NCBI GenBank assembly: GCA_024760905.1
Contig: CM045733.1
Location: 22,603,501-22,667,500 of the forward strand
Direction of reading: 5' to 3'
DNA from: Plotosus lineatus
Lineage: Eukaryota > Chordata > Actinopteri > Siluriformes > Plotosidae
Length of the DNA: 64,000 bases
This document shows positions 1 through 11,089 of the stretch, one piece after another. The position numbers and the translations under genes are program-made. Positions within the stretch are counted from its first letter, which is position 1. Each line of letters starts with the position of its first letter. The notes below the pieces were generated by a model. That model was given only the letters and a program-made list of their open reading frames with translations, was not told the origin of the DNA and ran no database searches.

Positions 1-46
1 GTTTTTGCATAGAATTTGCATGTGCTTGCGTGGATTTTCCCTAGGT
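1..46 (+). mobile_element. V-SINE-like repeat, left part (split by hAT)
   Basis: The bases read as the conserved middle of the abundant fish tRNA-SINE (TTTGCATGTGCTTGCGTGG). The same SINE resumes at 3697 with CTCAGGATTCCTTCCACCGT, so the intervening hAT split it. Confidence 0.7.
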
Positions 47-400
47 CAGGGGTCGGCAACCCAAAATGTTCAAAGAGCCATATTGGACCAAAAAATTAAA
101 AACAAATCTGTCTGGAACCGAAAAAAATTAAAACCCTCATATAAGCTTTATATGAAGGCAACACAGGTTGTAAGTGTATATTAGCCTGCTATCAAAATGA
201 CTAAGTAGGCTACAAATACATAATGAGCATTCATGATTAAATGTTTATTTTCCCTGCAGCGCATTCTGGAGAGAATGATACCACCTGACTACTCTGTTTT
301 ACAATATTTTGTGCTTGAACTTTAACTTCCATTACTATATTGATGTATTAGGTTTTGTTGCATTGATGAAATTATAGAAATTCAATAAAGAAATCAGCGG

Positions 401-3246
401 ATGGGCATCCGGCGTAAAACAAATGCCAAATAAAATATGCGAGTCACTACAAAGAATGTCATACCGGATCGGTCGAGGCCCGGGTTAACAACGACCGCCA
501 TCAGTGCTGTCAACCAACAGGGTGCTGGTGGAAATCGGACAACTGTTGGTTGAAGACGTCGAAGAAGGAGAAGCGGGAGGCGTGTCCGTAGGCAGAGAGA
601 GAAGAGGAAAGGCATGAGTCTAGGACTGAAAGTAGGGACTTTGAATGTTGGAACTATGGCAGGAAAAGGTAGAGAGCTGGCTGACATGATGCAGAGGAGG
701 AAGGTGGACATACTGTGTGTTCAGGAGACCAGGTGGAAAGGTAGCAAGGCTAGAAGCTTAGGAGCAGGGTTTAAACTGGTTTATCATGGTGTGGATGGGA
801 AGAGAAATGGAGTAGGAGTCATCTTGAAGGAAGGGTTTGTCAGGAATGTTCTTGAAGTAAAAAGAGTGTCAGACAGAGTGATAAGTCTCAAGTTAGAAAT
901 TGAAGGCGTGATGTTCAATGTTGTTAGTGCTTATGCCCCACAGACAGGATGTGAGCTAGAAGAGAAGGAGAGATTCTGGAGTGAGTTAGAAGAAGTGATG
1001 CAGAGTACCTCAGAGGTGAAAGAGTGGTCATTGGTGCAGACTTCAATAGACATGTTGGCGCAGGAAACAGAGGGGATGAGGAAGTGATGGGGAGGTTTGG
1101 TATCCAGGACAGGAACACAGAAGGACAGATGTTGATCGATTTTGCAAAAAGGATGGAAATAGCTCTGGTGAATACTTTCTTCCAGAAGAGACAGGAGCAT
1201 AGGGTGACTTATAAAAGCGGAGGTAGGAGCACACAAGTAGACTACATCTTGTGCAGGCGATATAATTTGAAGGAAGTCAGTGACTGCAAAATAGTAGTGG
1301 GTGAGAGTGTTACCAAACAGCATAGGATGGTGGTGTGCAGGATGAGGCCGATGGTGAGGAAGGTGAAGAAGGCAAAGGCAGAGCAGAAGACAAAGTGGTG
1401 GAAGCTGAAAAAGGAAGAGTGTCGTGTTGCCTTCGAGGAGTTGAAACAGGCTTTGGGTGGCCAGGAAGTGCTTCCAGATGACTGGACAATGCCAAACAGA
1501 GGGTGTATGATGACTTGATGCTCAGTTGGAAAGTAAAGAGGGAGAAAATGATTTATACAGTTGTCACAGCAGAGAAATAGAGATGGGAAGGACATGCAGC
1601 AAGTTAGAGTGATTAAGGACAGAGAGGGAAATGTATTGACTGATGACAGAAGTGTGCTGGGAAGATGGAAAGAATACTTTGAAGAGTTGACGAATAAGGA
1701 AAATGAGAGAGAAAAAAAGAGTAGAAGAGGTGACCGTTGAGGACCAGGAAGTAGCAAAGATTAGTAAGGGTGAAGTGAGGAGGGCATTGAAGAGGATGAA
1801 GAATGGAAAGACAGTTGGTCCTGATGACATACCGGTGGAGGTATGGAAGTGTCTAGGAAAGGTAGCAGTAAATTTCCTGACAAGAACATTCAACAAGGTC
1901 TTAGAGAGTGAGAGGATGCCAGAGGAATGATGAAGAAGTGTGATGGTGCCCATTTTTAAGAACAAGGGGGATGTACAGAGTTGTGGCAACTACAGAGGGA
2001 TAAAGTTGATGAGCCATACAATAAAGTTATGGGAAAGAATAGTGGAAGCTAGACTAAGGGCAGAGGTCAGCATTTGTGAACAACAGTTTGATTTCATGCC
2101 AAGAAAGAGCACCACAGATGCAGTGTTTGCCTTAAGGATGTTAATAGAGAAGTACAGAGAAGGTCAGACGGAGCTGCATTGTGCCTTTGTGGATCTGGAG
2201 AAAGCATATGACAGGGTGCCGAGAGAGAGGAACTGTGGTATTGTATGAGGAAGTCTGGAGAGGCAGAGAAGTCTGTTAGAGTGGTGCAGGACATGTATGA
2301 GAGATGTAAGACAGTGGTGAGGTGTGCTGTCGGTGTGACAGAAGCGTTCAAAGTGGAGGTGGGACTGCATCAAGGGTCAGCTCTGAGCCCCTTCTTGTTT
2401 GCTATGGTGATGGACAGGCTGACAGACAAGGTTAGGCAAGAATCTCCATGGACTATGATGTTTGCAGATGACATTGTGATCTGTAGTGAGAGCAGAGAAC
2501 AAGTGCAGGAAAATCTAGAGAGGTGGAGGTATGCCCTGGAAAGCAGGGTTAGCCTCAGTAAAACAGAATACATGTGTGTGAATGCCAAGGACCCAAGAGG
2601 AACGGTGAGGTTACAGGGAGCAGAGATAAGGAAGGTGAAGGATTTTAAGTACTTAGGCTCAACAATCCAGAGAAGTGGAGAGTGTGGAAAAGAGGTGAAG
2701 AAGCGTGTGCAGGCAGGTTGGAATGGTTGGAGAAACGTGTCCGGAGTGACGTGTGATAGGAGGGTATCGGCAAAAATGAAAGGAAAAGTGTACAAGACGG
2801 TGGTGAGGCCAGTGATGTTGTATGGTTTACAAACAGTGGCCCTGGGGAAAAGACAGGAGGCAGAGCTGGAGGTAGCAGAAATGAAAATGTTGAGGTTCTC
2901 TTTGGGAGTAACGAGGATGGATAGGATCAGGAATGAGCACATCAGAGGGACAGCACATGTAAGACGTTTTGGAGACAAGGTCAGAGAGGCTAGATTGAGA
3001 TGGTTTGGACATGTACAGAGGAGGGATAGTGAGTATCTTGGTAGTAGGATGCTGAGGTTGGAACTACCAGGCAGAAGGCCTAGAGGAAGACCAACGAGAC
3101 GATTCATGGATGTGGTGAAGCAGGACATGAAGCTAGCTGGTATAAGAGAAGAAGATGCAAAGGATAGGGTGAGATGGAGGCAGATGATTCGCTGTGGCGA
3201 CCCCTGAAGGGAAAAGCCGAAAGGAAAAGAAGAAAGAAGAAGAATG
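401..3246 (+). mobile_element. RTE-clade LINE copy 1, 5'-truncated
   Basis: Flanked by the perfect 13-bp duplication AAGAAATCAGCGG at 388-400 and 3247-3259. It starts inside the leader (GGGCATCCGGCGT) of the full copy at 21925 and ends with the shared tail GCTGTGGCGACCCCTGAAGG plus A/G-rich repeats. About 215 bp between endonuclease and reverse transcriptase regions are missing near 1490 relative to that copy. Confidence 0.9.
614..3207 (+). pseudogene. Broken RTE endonuclease/reverse transcriptase frame
   Basis: Frames in order: 614-1087 and 1024-1518 (apurinic-type endonuclease: VGTLNVGTM, ILCVQETRWKG, IGADFN, STQVDYILCRR, KQHRMVVC), 1703-1930, 1940-2248 and 2245-3207 (reverse transcriptase: [44 protein letters not shown]). 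The protein ends CGDP-stop only about 40 bp before the element's end. At least four frame breaks and the internal deletion make it inactive. Such frames are often misannotated as 'craniofacial development protein 2-like'. Confidence 0.9.
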
Positions 3247-3696
3247 AAGAAATCAGCGGCCCATCAGAATTTTATATACTTGCACGACAAGCGCTGTTTG
3301 TTCAATGTCAATCACATCACATGACTCATCACAGGATATTGAGTACAAAATTTGTTTCTGCCCCCTGTAGATTGGTTGCAGATGATGTGTACACCTCTTT
3401 TTTTCTCCTTCGCATACAAGTTATCAACATGATTGCTTGAATTGCGAAGTAATTTTTTTAGTGTTTTTAATGGTTATTTAAGCCCTGTGATGCCATTCAA
3501 ACTCCCTGCATCTATACAAATATTTAAAACCTTGGAAAATCTTAAGAATGTTTTTCAGGCTTGTCCTCCTACAGAAACCATATTTTAAAAAACATATTTT
3601 CCATTGTCATACATTTTATGAAAAAGCTCCAGGGAGCCACTAGGGTGGCGCTAAAGAGCCACATGCAGTTCACGCGCCGCGGGTTGCCAACCCCTG

Positions 3697-3812
3697 CCCA
3701 AGGTGCTCAGGATTCCTTCCACCGTCCAAAAACATGCACAGTTAGTTGAGATGAGCGTTGACCTCCCTGCAACCCTATTTAGGAATAAGCGGCTTAGAGA
3801 ATGAATGAATAT
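3697..3812 (+). mobile_element. V-SINE-like repeat, right part
   Basis: Continues the SINE begun at 1-46: CCGTCCAAAAACATGCACAG, then the tail GGAATAAGCGGCTTAGAG and AATGAATGAAT. Its first 8 bases (CCCAAGGT) are the hAT target duplicate of 39-46 (CCCTAGGT). Confidence 0.7.
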
Positions 3813-4440
3813 TTTTTCAAGTTTTATTTTATTTTATTTCCTTTTATGATTTTTGTAAATAAAAGCTCACATGCAGCAATTGGAATGACTGCACCTCCTC
3901 AGATGAATACATTCTAACTAGCCACACCTCTTCAGATGACTATACTCTAAATTGCTTCTCCTGTGAACTACATGTAGCACTTTCATTAAACTGACCAATC
4001 CTGCGTTGCCTTACCGCAAGGCCTTTTTAATGTTTAAAAGTCCAAAAATTAGCTAAATTACCTGGAGACATGCTGAGCAACGCTCATGTGTTACCTTGAT
4101 GTTTCGGCCCACGCCTGGCGGTAAGGTCATTTCTGAGCGAGGAAGAGGGAGGGGAGTCTAAAACCGAGCATGGTAGAGTTCTTTGTTTATCTCTTCTCTT
4201 AATATTCAATGTACACAAAAAAACAAAAAGGTAAAAGCAAACACTTATATTCTAAGAGATGATGAGTGAAAGATCCTATGCTAAGTGTTAGGTTATGTGA
4301 CGAGGCATCGCACAAGATGAAAAGCCCACAGCAGGCTGTTCACTTTGGCTCTATTCCATATGTAATTAGCACAACGGCGAAATATCAAAGAAGACATTCC
4401 TAACGTAAAAAGATAAAGTGTGTTGGGCTTTTTACACCCG
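3813..4440. other. Unassigned intergenic DNA
   Basis: AT-rich unique-looking sequence. No convincing coding frame, RNA gene or recognisable repeat seen. Confidence 0.5.
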
Positions 4441-4444
4441 AGTC

Positions 4445-4703
4445 TAGTGGCTCATCAGGCCGGTGTTTATCCCCAGTTTCTGTAGTATAGTTCAACTCTT
4501 CCTGGATGGGATGTTAATCCATCGCAGTTTACCTTCCCAGTATATTTTTACTGGTACCTATTTATACTGCTGGGTGAACAGAGGCACACTTGTGGTTAAG
4601 ACCTTGCCCAGAAGTCTTGGCACAGTGGGGGTCTAACTGGGATTTGAACACTCAACCTCCTGATCATGAGCCCAGCACCCTAACCACTACTCCACCGGCC
4701 CCA
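4445..4703 (-). mobile_element. tRNA-headed SINE, degenerate
   Basis: On the minus strand it opens GGGGCCGGTGGAGTAGTGG (A-box-like), followed by a B-box-like GTTCAAATCCC within 70 bp, then a conserved-looking body. The order matches a tRNA-derived SINE head. The family is not one of the four others described here. Confidence 0.5.
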
Positions 4704-4857
4704 CCATCCCGAATGTAAAAAAAACTTTAATTCAAATCACAGTTTCATGATTTTTTTCATTGTTGTAGCCACAATATATTCAGTTTGCAAAGTATGTGAA
4801 GAGATGAAAGTGTTTTAATAAAATACTTTTGCGAAATCATAGTATTGCAGTTTAAAT

Positions 4858-5128
4858 GGGCAGCACAGTGTGTGGTGGTTACAACATTCATCTTGCACCA
4901 AAAGGTTAGCATGCTGGGCGTGGGAGTTTCCATGTTGCTTGCCTGGGTTTCCTCCAAGTATTCTGGTTTTATCCCAAAGTCCACATACTGTATTTGCTTA
5001 TTAGGTTGTTCGAAATTGCCTCTGGGTGTACTCACAAGTAAGTGGTTGTGTTAGCACTGGGATGGTCTGGCGAGCTTTTTAGGTGTGCTTGCATTCACCC
5101 TGTGTTGGCTGAGATGGTCTACAAACTC
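4858..5128 (+). mobile_element. V-SINE-like repeat, complete but diverged
   Basis: Head GGGCAGCACAGTGTGTGGTG, central TGGGTTTCCTCCAAGTATTC and CCAAAGTCCACATAC, tail GGATGGTCTGGCGAGC and TTGGCTGAGATGG, ending in the GATA microsatellite. Confidence 0.65.
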
Positions 5129-5130
5129 CA

Positions 5131-5156
5131 GATAGATAGATAGATAGATAGATAGA
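5131..5156 (+). repeat. (GATA)n microsatellite
   Basis: About six perfect GATA units following the SINE tail. Confidence 0.9.
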
Positions 5157-5364
5157 ACTTGAGGCAGACATTGTTGAACGTACAACAAAATAAGAGAATT
5201 GAATATTATACTGTAATAGTACAAATTGGCAGTCTGGTGCAGAGATTAACATTAGTCTGGTTTAAACGTTCATGTGCAAATTAAGGTACCTGGTGTGCTT
5301 GAGAGGTGATAGTGCAGTGCAGAGTCTTTTGTTAACCTGATAATTGGCTGTCCAGAGTAACTTC

Positions 5365-6083
5365 ACTCACTATCCGAGTTACAATGTACGCGAGTTACGA
5401 CCACCCGTACTTACAACAACGTCTAGCAGATGTCTATTATGAGTTTACTGTATGTCTGGCAGCGCAGCACATAAGATAGTTGTGGCAGCATAGCATCCCA
5501 GCATCTCACACTCACAGCATTTTACCACTACACTCAGTGACCAGATACCGTCGCAGTACCATCTCTTTTACATTTCTCAATTTTACATTTTTCAATTTTA
5601 CATTCATTTATTGTACACCGTTACCATGGCCCCCAAGAGGAAGTTCGATTCATCAGATGGCAATTCTACCAAGAAAGCAAGGAAGGCACTGTCGTTGGAG
5701 ACAAAGATGAAAGTGAGATCTCCATCTCTCCCACTCCAAGGTGTCTACAATTTTGAGGGACAAGGACCGCATTAAGGAAGCAGTGAAAGCAGCAGCCCCG
5801 ATTAAGTCAACTATCATCACAAAACAGCATGAAGGATCGATTGCAGAGATGGGAAAGTTGCTATACATGTGGTTAGAAGATAACATGCAAAGAAATGTGA
5901 AAGTGATTTTGCGAGCAGTGCAAAGCACGGCTACAAGTTTATTTCGCATGTTGAAAGAACGTACAAGTGAAGAATTCTCTTCTCATGAATTCATAGCGAG
6001 TGCCGGGTGGTTTCGGTTTTGTTGTGTTAAATAATCGACTGGTTGGTTGGAACTGATCGAGGTCATAACTCGGATAGTGACTG
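5365..6083 (+). mobile_element. Tigger/pogo-like DNA transposon, deletion derivative
   Basis: The inverted ends share CACTATCCGAGTTA; the right end is flanked by TA. The interior (5626-6034) encodes MAPKRKFDSSDG and KKARKALSLETKMKV, then in another frame STILRDKDRIKEAVKAAAP and FRMLKERTSEEF. These are the N-terminal and CENP-B-type DNA-binding parts of Tigger transposases. The linker is deleted and the catalytic DDE domain is absent. Confidence 0.8.
5626..6034 (+). pseudogene. Tigger-type transposase N-terminal remnant
   Basis: Two frames (5626-5775 and 5741-6034). The first reads MAPKRKFDSSDGNSTKKARK; the second reads DKDRIKEAVKAAAPIKSTII and a CENP-B-like HTH region ending FIASAGWF. A deletion after LETKMKV shifts frame. 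Only a DNA-binding fragment could ever be made. Confidence 0.75.
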
Positions 6084-6129
6084 TAATTTTAAAATTCCAG
6101 AGTAGACATGTTTTATCAGGTTAAAGTGT

Positions 6130-6870
6130 AAGGTGTGCAGTGAGTGGTACAGTGCAAAATCCAGGTGTGTGGGAGGGGATAGTTGTTGTGCTAGCATCTT
6201 CTCCACATGCTCTATTTAAAAGTCTGATGGCATGGGGGAGGAACGATCTCCTCAGTATGTCAGTGGAGCATTGCAATGACAGCAGCCTGTCACTGATGAT
6301 CTTCCTCTCTCCGGTGCCGGTGATGACGGTGTGCAGTGGATTCAGCCAATTGTCTATAATTGACAGGAGCCTACTCAGCACCCGTCGCTCTGCCAAAAAT
6401 GTTACACTGTCCAGTTCCATCCCAGCTACAGACCACCACATAAAAGGAGGACACTTGCCACCACAGACTGGCTGAACGTTTGCTGCTGTTTTTGCAGATG
6501 TTAAAGGATGCTAGCATTCTGAGGAAGTTCAGACGGCTGTGTGTGTGTTCTTGCACAGAGTATAGGTGTTGGTTGTCCGGTCCAAGTTGTCATTCACAGA
6601 GGTATCTGTACGTCTGCACAATCTCTAGTGGTTCCCCTCTGATTGTCACTGGCTCTGGGTGTGGTGCGGGTCTTTTGAAATCCACCACTATTTCCTCCAT
6701 TTTGGTGGTGTTGAGGTGCAGGTGGTTGGAGTCACATAATGAAACAAAGTTCTTATCACTTTCCTGTACTGCACTTCCTGTCTTGATATAGCCTGCCATA
6801 GTAGTGTTTTCTGCACATAGCAATACTTGTACTGGAGGTCCAAGGTGTTCACCTACTCAGTTGTGTAGGC
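6130..6870 (-). mobile_element. Non-LTR retrotransposon 3' fragment (reverse transcriptase C-terminus)
   Basis: Minus-strand frames 6823-6590, 6556-6371 and 6441-6121 read LCDSNHLHLNTTKMEEIVVD, then IVQTYRYL, then RRVLSRLLSIIDNWLNPLHT. This order (NHLxLNxxKTxExVVDF ... YKYLG ... AERRxLxxLLSIxDNxxHPL) is typical of the end of jockey/CR1-group LINE polyproteins in fish. The 5' part is absent and the frame broken. Confidence 0.7.
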
Positions 6871-7109
6871 GGTCCTTCAATGTGATCAGGCCACATTATT
6901 GTACACACAGCTAAAAGAGTTCGACATTATGTGGCACTGGTTGACTCAAAAGGGGGGGCGGTCCTCTCAGAATCCACTTAAGATTCATATTGATTATGCC
7001 TTCAGGTTAACAAGGTCAGCCCCAAACCTAAATCAATGGGAAGAGAACCATAACTACCACACTACAAGACCAATGAAGCATAAAACAGCAAATACAGAAT
7101 CATTATTTA

Positions 7110-7441
7110 TTCATTCATTAATTTCCTGAACCAATTAATCCTAATTAGGGTCATGGAGAGGCTAATGCCCATTTCAGCCAACTCGGTGTAAAGGCAGACT
7201 GCTCAGCCCGCCAGGCCATTGCATGGCAGAAACATGCTGACGGCTATGCAGCTACTCAGGTCGAAAGTCAGCAATTGTTCTTTTACATGCCTCACACCAT
7301 GGACAGTAAGAGACATTGCCGGCCTTTGATAACCCAGTTTGCTGCACTGAGGGGACAGCAGTGACAACCGTTGACAGTGGGGCTTGTACCCCCAACCTTA
7401 GGATCGGTAATCCAGCACCTTACCACCGGGACACTACTGCC
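7110..7441 (-). mobile_element. Chimeric SINE B (head A + V-SINE tail), copy 1
   Basis: The plus strand starts with the V-SINE tail (TTCATTCATTAATTTCCTGA ... CTAATTAGGGTCATGG), switches at GGCAGAAACATGCTGACGG to the head-A body (GTCAGCAATTGTTCTTTTAC, ACAGTAAGAGACATTG) and ends with the head-A tRNA region. The same switch point recurs in three other copies. Confidence 0.75.
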
Positions 7442-7481
7442 GAATCATTATATACATTTTCTAAAAGATTTTTTAACTATA

Positions 7482-7972
7482 CAGGGATCCCTCGCTACTT
7501 CGCGCTTGAATTCATGCGGCTTTTAGTGCATTGCGTATATATATATATATTTTTTTTTAATATGCATTGAATTAAAAAATAAGGAAATTAAGGAAGAATA
7601 GGGGGAAGTTAAGGAAAATGCTGCAAAACAAGGCCAATTATGCAAAAAAAAAAAAAAACCCCCACAAACAAACAAAAACACAAAACAAAACAAAACCCCA
7701 TCAAAGCTACTTACATTTTTATGTGAGGTGCACATCTGTGTGTGCGCACCTGTGTGTGTGTATTTACGTTTTATTTACATCTTATGCATTATTTTTGAAT
7801 GTTTAATTGTTATTATAAGCATTTATAGCATTGAATATGTATTTATTGATATTATTTACACATATACATGTACGTATATGTCAGTCAGTGTGGGTTAATC
7901 CAACTTCGCGGAATTCAGCGGTCGCGGGTGGGATCACGGTCCAAATTAACCATGGAAAGTGAGGGATCCTTG
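7482..7972 (+). mobile_element. Mariner/Tigger-type MITE family F, copy 1
   Basis: The ends CAGGGATCCCTCGCTACTTC and GTGAGGGATCCTTG are flanked by TA on both sides. The interior repeats elsewhere (27465, 33627, 54281-55656), including AAGGAAATTAAGGAAGAATA and a purine/poly-A block. No coding capacity. Confidence 0.8.
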
Positions 7973-8012
7973 TAATAATACAAAAAAAATACTCATAAAC
8001 GTTAAAAACGTT

Positions 8013-8224
8013 GGACAGTGGTAGTCCAGTGATAGGGTGTGGGATTACTGATTCATAACTCGGGGGGGTTAAGCCTCGCTATCACAGAGTTGTCATTACA
8101 GTACTGTCCCCCAGTGCGACTAACTGGTTTAGCGAAGGATGGCCATGTTTCTCACTGTCTATGGTGAGAGGCATGTAAAAGAACCAATGCTGAGTTTCGT
8201 CAAGAGTAGCCGTTAGCGTGCATA
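8013..8224 (+). mobile_element. SINE head A fragment
   Basis: GGACAGTGGTAGTCCAGTGA begins the tRNA-like head and ATGGTGAGAGGCATGTAAAA marks the body. It breaks off before any tail. Confidence 0.65.
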
Positions 8225-8900
8225 AAAAATAGGCATTGAAATGTGGTCATTTTGCACAGTGTCCCTGCTTTGTGTAGATAAAATTGGCATTTGTAGTCAA
8301 GAGCAGAAGAAAAATGTGAGAGCCCAAGAGTAATTTAATGATGTAAATAAAAAACTCTCTTCTGATGATTAGAATGTAATTAACACGTGTTTAGAGCATG
8401 TTTTAGTCAATGTCCACCTACTTTAATTCAGTGTCCATACACCAAATAAAGACAACTGCATTCAGGGCTCTGTTACTGGTATTTCATGGACACAGTGCAA
8501 GAGCTGTCAGTGGACACTGAGGCACAAAACTTGGGAAGCTTGCTGTCCTCGTCCAGCTCAGTGTCTGTATCACATATAACACTAGCAACACCAGCGTACT
8601 CGCCAAAATGTAGTTCAAATTCATCTTTTGCCAGGACACAAAATTGGCCTTATGTTTGATTTTGAACTGTGACAGTATATTATCTCTATACGGAACCCAG
8701 TTTTGACTGATAACAGCATGCAAAGACAAATTTGCAACAGGCACAAGTTTACAGTGATACTGCGAGCCAATGTTGTATGTTTCCTGAATGAACATGTTTA
8801 CCCGAGAACGTTCCAGAATGTAACATGAGTTAGAATACCGGCGAGAGTAACATCGACAAGCCTGCTAGGCCAGACCAATTAGAGTTTACAATCCCTCTCT
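8225..8900. other. Unassigned DNA
   Basis: A 103-codon minus frame at 8795-8484 has no recognisable motif beyond one hydrophobic stretch, no splice or neighbour support, and is not called. Nothing else identified. Confidence 0.4.
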
Positions 8901-8906
8901 CTAATT

Positions 8907-9236
8907 CAGGGATCATCAACGTTGTGCCCGTGGGCACCAGGTAGCCCGCAAGGACAATATAAGTTGCCCGCGGACCTGTTCACTGCTCTTTTTAGGACAG
9001 GCCCATGGCTCCATAGCGTCACTCTCCATTGAGCTGCATCTAATTTTTTTAATATATTTTTAAATCAAATCAATATCTTCACATAGATGAATATCATTAA
9101 TTATTAATAATAAGATATAATTAAAGGTAAATTGAGCAAATTTGTAATTTCAGAGGTGTGTATCGACCTGGTATCCCTTCACATTAATTGGTACCCAAGA
9201 AGTAGCTCTCGGTGTCAAAAAGATTGGTGACCCCTG
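8907..9236 (-). mobile_element. hAT MITE (family h1), copy 1
   Basis: Ends CAGGGATCATCAACG and TTGGTGACCCCTG. Perfect 8-bp target duplication CTCTAATT at 8899-8906 and 9237-9244. Inverted relative to the copy at 40335-40666, with near-identical body (GCAGCTCAATGGAGAGTG, GTGAAGATATTGATTTGATT on the other strand). Confidence 0.9.
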
Positions 9237-9243
9237 CTCTAAT

Positions 9244-9340
9244 TATTCATCTATTTTCTAAGCCGCTTAATCTTATTTAGGGTGCAACGGGACAAGGGCT
9301 GGGTACTTCCTGGACAGCTTGCCAGGCTATTGCAGGGCCC
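9244..9340 (-). mobile_element. V-SINE-like tail fragment
   Basis: TTCATCTATTTTCTAAGCCG, TTAGGGTGCAACGGG and CCTGGACAGCTTGCCAGGC match the tail of the V-SINE-like family on the minus strand. Confidence 0.6.
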
Positions 9341-9383
9341 TCTCTCTATATGAATCCCAGATTTTATATTTAGTTGTTTAATA

Positions 9384-9901
9384 CAGGGCTCCCCAACCCC
9401 TGGGCTATGGACCGGTACTGGTCCGTGGATCAATTGGTACTGGGCTGCACAAGAAATAATTATTTATTTATTGTCTGAGTCTGAACGATCTTTTACTTTT
9501 GAAAAACTTTTATGTTGAAAATGACCAGATTCTTTCGATTCCATGTCGGTCATTTGAGTGTTAAAATGTAACCCACAAAGGGACAGCACATTAACAGAGG
9601 TGAGTTGGACATGTTTCAAACAATAGCGGGGATTTCAGGTGAGACTGAGTCTGAGCCTTCATTCTCCCAGCTGGTGCACCATCACCTGTGGGTTTTTTTG
9701 GTTTTTTTTTTAAAGAAGAGTTTGAGCTCAATTAAAAATGTAACGCTTAATCCTGATTAGGGAGGCTGGTGCACATCTCAGCCGACTCTGGGTAAGGGCA
9801 GGGTATTATATTTACAATATAAACAAGCTAACCCCCCTGGGCCGTGGTAAAATTGTCAAGCGTTGACCGGTCCGCGGAGATAAAAAGGTTGGGGACCACT
9901 G
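9384..9901. mobile_element. hAT-type MITE (CCCCAACC family)
   Basis: Ends CAGGGCTCCCCAACCCCTGG and AAGGTTGGGGACCACTG. Target duplication GTTTAATA / GTTTAGTA (7 of 8). The ends carry the known 'GACCGGTACTGGTCCGTGG' motif of vertebrate hAT elements. A V-SINE tail fragment (about 9745-9808) lies inside. No transposase. Confidence 0.85.
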
Positions 9902-9952
9902 GTTTAGTATACAATATAATCAGTTAGTAATTAATATAACTGATAATATATA

Positions 9953-10370
9953 GCGTAGGCCTCCGTCAGTCCCGAAGGACTATGGCTGCGCTCTGGCCAG
10001 TATCCTGACTGGTGATACTCCCCAGTGCGCAGAGCCTGGGTAGGGAGTAATGAGGGACAGGCTGTTACCCAAGCAGCAAGTCCCCCCCCCCGTCTCAGCG
10101 CCACCGGAAGGATCCAATGGAAGGGCAAGTGCCGATACGACTGGGTTCCAGTGCCGCTGCAGGAGAGAAACTACGGTCAATTTAGAACGGCCAATTAACC
10201 TACAGTGCACGTCTTTGGATTGCGGGGGAAACCGGAGCACCCGGAGGAAACCCGCACAAGCACGAGGAGAACATGCAAACTCCACACAGAAACGCCCAGG
10301 CCGGGAATCGAACCCGGGCCTTCTTGCTGTGAGGCGGACGTGCTAACCACTACGCCACCGTGCCGCCATG
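9953..10370 (-). mobile_element. SINE: V-type head with tail K
   Basis: A perfect 14-bp duplication ACTGATAATATATA flanks it (9939-9952 and 10371-10384), so it moved as one unit. On the minus strand: head GGCGGCACGGTGGCGTAGTG, B box GGTTCGATTCC, V-type centre GGGTTTCCTCCGGGTGCTCC, then a different tail (CCAGTCGTATCGGCACTTGC, GGGTAACAGCCTGTCC, CAGTCAGGATACTGGCC). The same tail occurs at 35521-35697 behind another head. Confidence 0.85.
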
Positions 10371-10398
10371 ACTGATAATATATAATTAATCAGTAATT

Positions 10399-10715
10399 AG
10401 TTCATTCATTTTCTGAACCGCTTAATCCTAATTAGGGTCACAGTGAGGTTGGCAACCATTCTTGGCAAGAACAGAGTACACCCTGGACAACTTGCCAGGC
10501 CATCGCAGGGCAGAAACACGCTGAGAACAATGCAGCAAAAGTCAGCAATGGCTCTTTTACACGCCTCTTACCACAGACAGTGAGAGACATTGCTGACCTT
10601 TGATAACCTCTTTAACGCACGAGGGGACAGCATTGACAACCATTGATAGCATGGCTTGAACCCGAGCCTTGGAATCGGTAATCCAGCACCTTACGACCAG
10701 GCAACCTTCACTAAT
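10399..10715 (-). mobile_element. Chimeric SINE B, copy 2
   Basis: Tail TTCATTCATTTTCTGAACCG through CTTGCCAGGCCATCGCAGGG, switch GCAGAAACACGCTGAG, then the head-A body and tRNA part ending near TACGACCAGGCAACC. Confidence 0.75.
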
Positions 10716-10751
10716 ATTGTTTATATTCATATGGACATTAAAGAAACATAT

Positions 10752-11089
10752 GCAGGGTGCCATAGTGGTTAGCACATTTCCCTCACAGCAAAAAAGTCCT
10801 GGATTCAGGTACCAAGCCGAGTGAGAGCATTTCTGTGTGGATTTTGCATTGGTTTCTTCCGGTTACTCCGGTTCCCTTCCACAGTCCAAAGACATGCACA
10901 TTATGCTAACTGACTGTTCCTAATTGCCCCTAGATGTGAGTGGGTATGGTCACGTGTGTGTGTTGCCCTGTGATGTTCTGAAAAGCTTTTCAGGGTGTAC
11001 CACATCGATGACCAGAGTTGGCTGAAATAGGCTTCATTCTCCCTGTGACAATAGTAGGAAGTAGTTCGGCAAATGAATGAATAAATAAA
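10752..11089 (+). mobile_element. V-SINE-like repeat, complete
   Basis: GGGTGCCATAGTGGTTAGCA head, CCACAGTCCAAAGACATGCA centre, tail AGAGTTGGCTGAAATAGGC and AAATGAATGAATAAATAAAG. Confidence 0.75.

Larger units (their letters stand above)
47..3696. mobile_element. hAT-type DNA transposon, non-autonomous, carrying an RTE insertion
   Basis: The left end CAGGGGTCGGCAACCC and the right end GGGTTGCCAACCCCTG are inverted copies. Both ends continue into the matching 'AAAGAGCCA' / 'GAGCCACATG' motif. The flanks CCCTAGGT and CCCAAGGT form an 8-bp target duplication with one mismatch, as expected for hAT. Apart from the nested RTE (401-3246) about 0.8 kb of element remains, with no transposase seen. 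Confidence 0.8.

Noticed and set aside
8484..8795. 103-codon minus-strand frame with a hydrophobic stretch
   Set aside because: No family motif, no splice or promoter support, surrounded by repeats.
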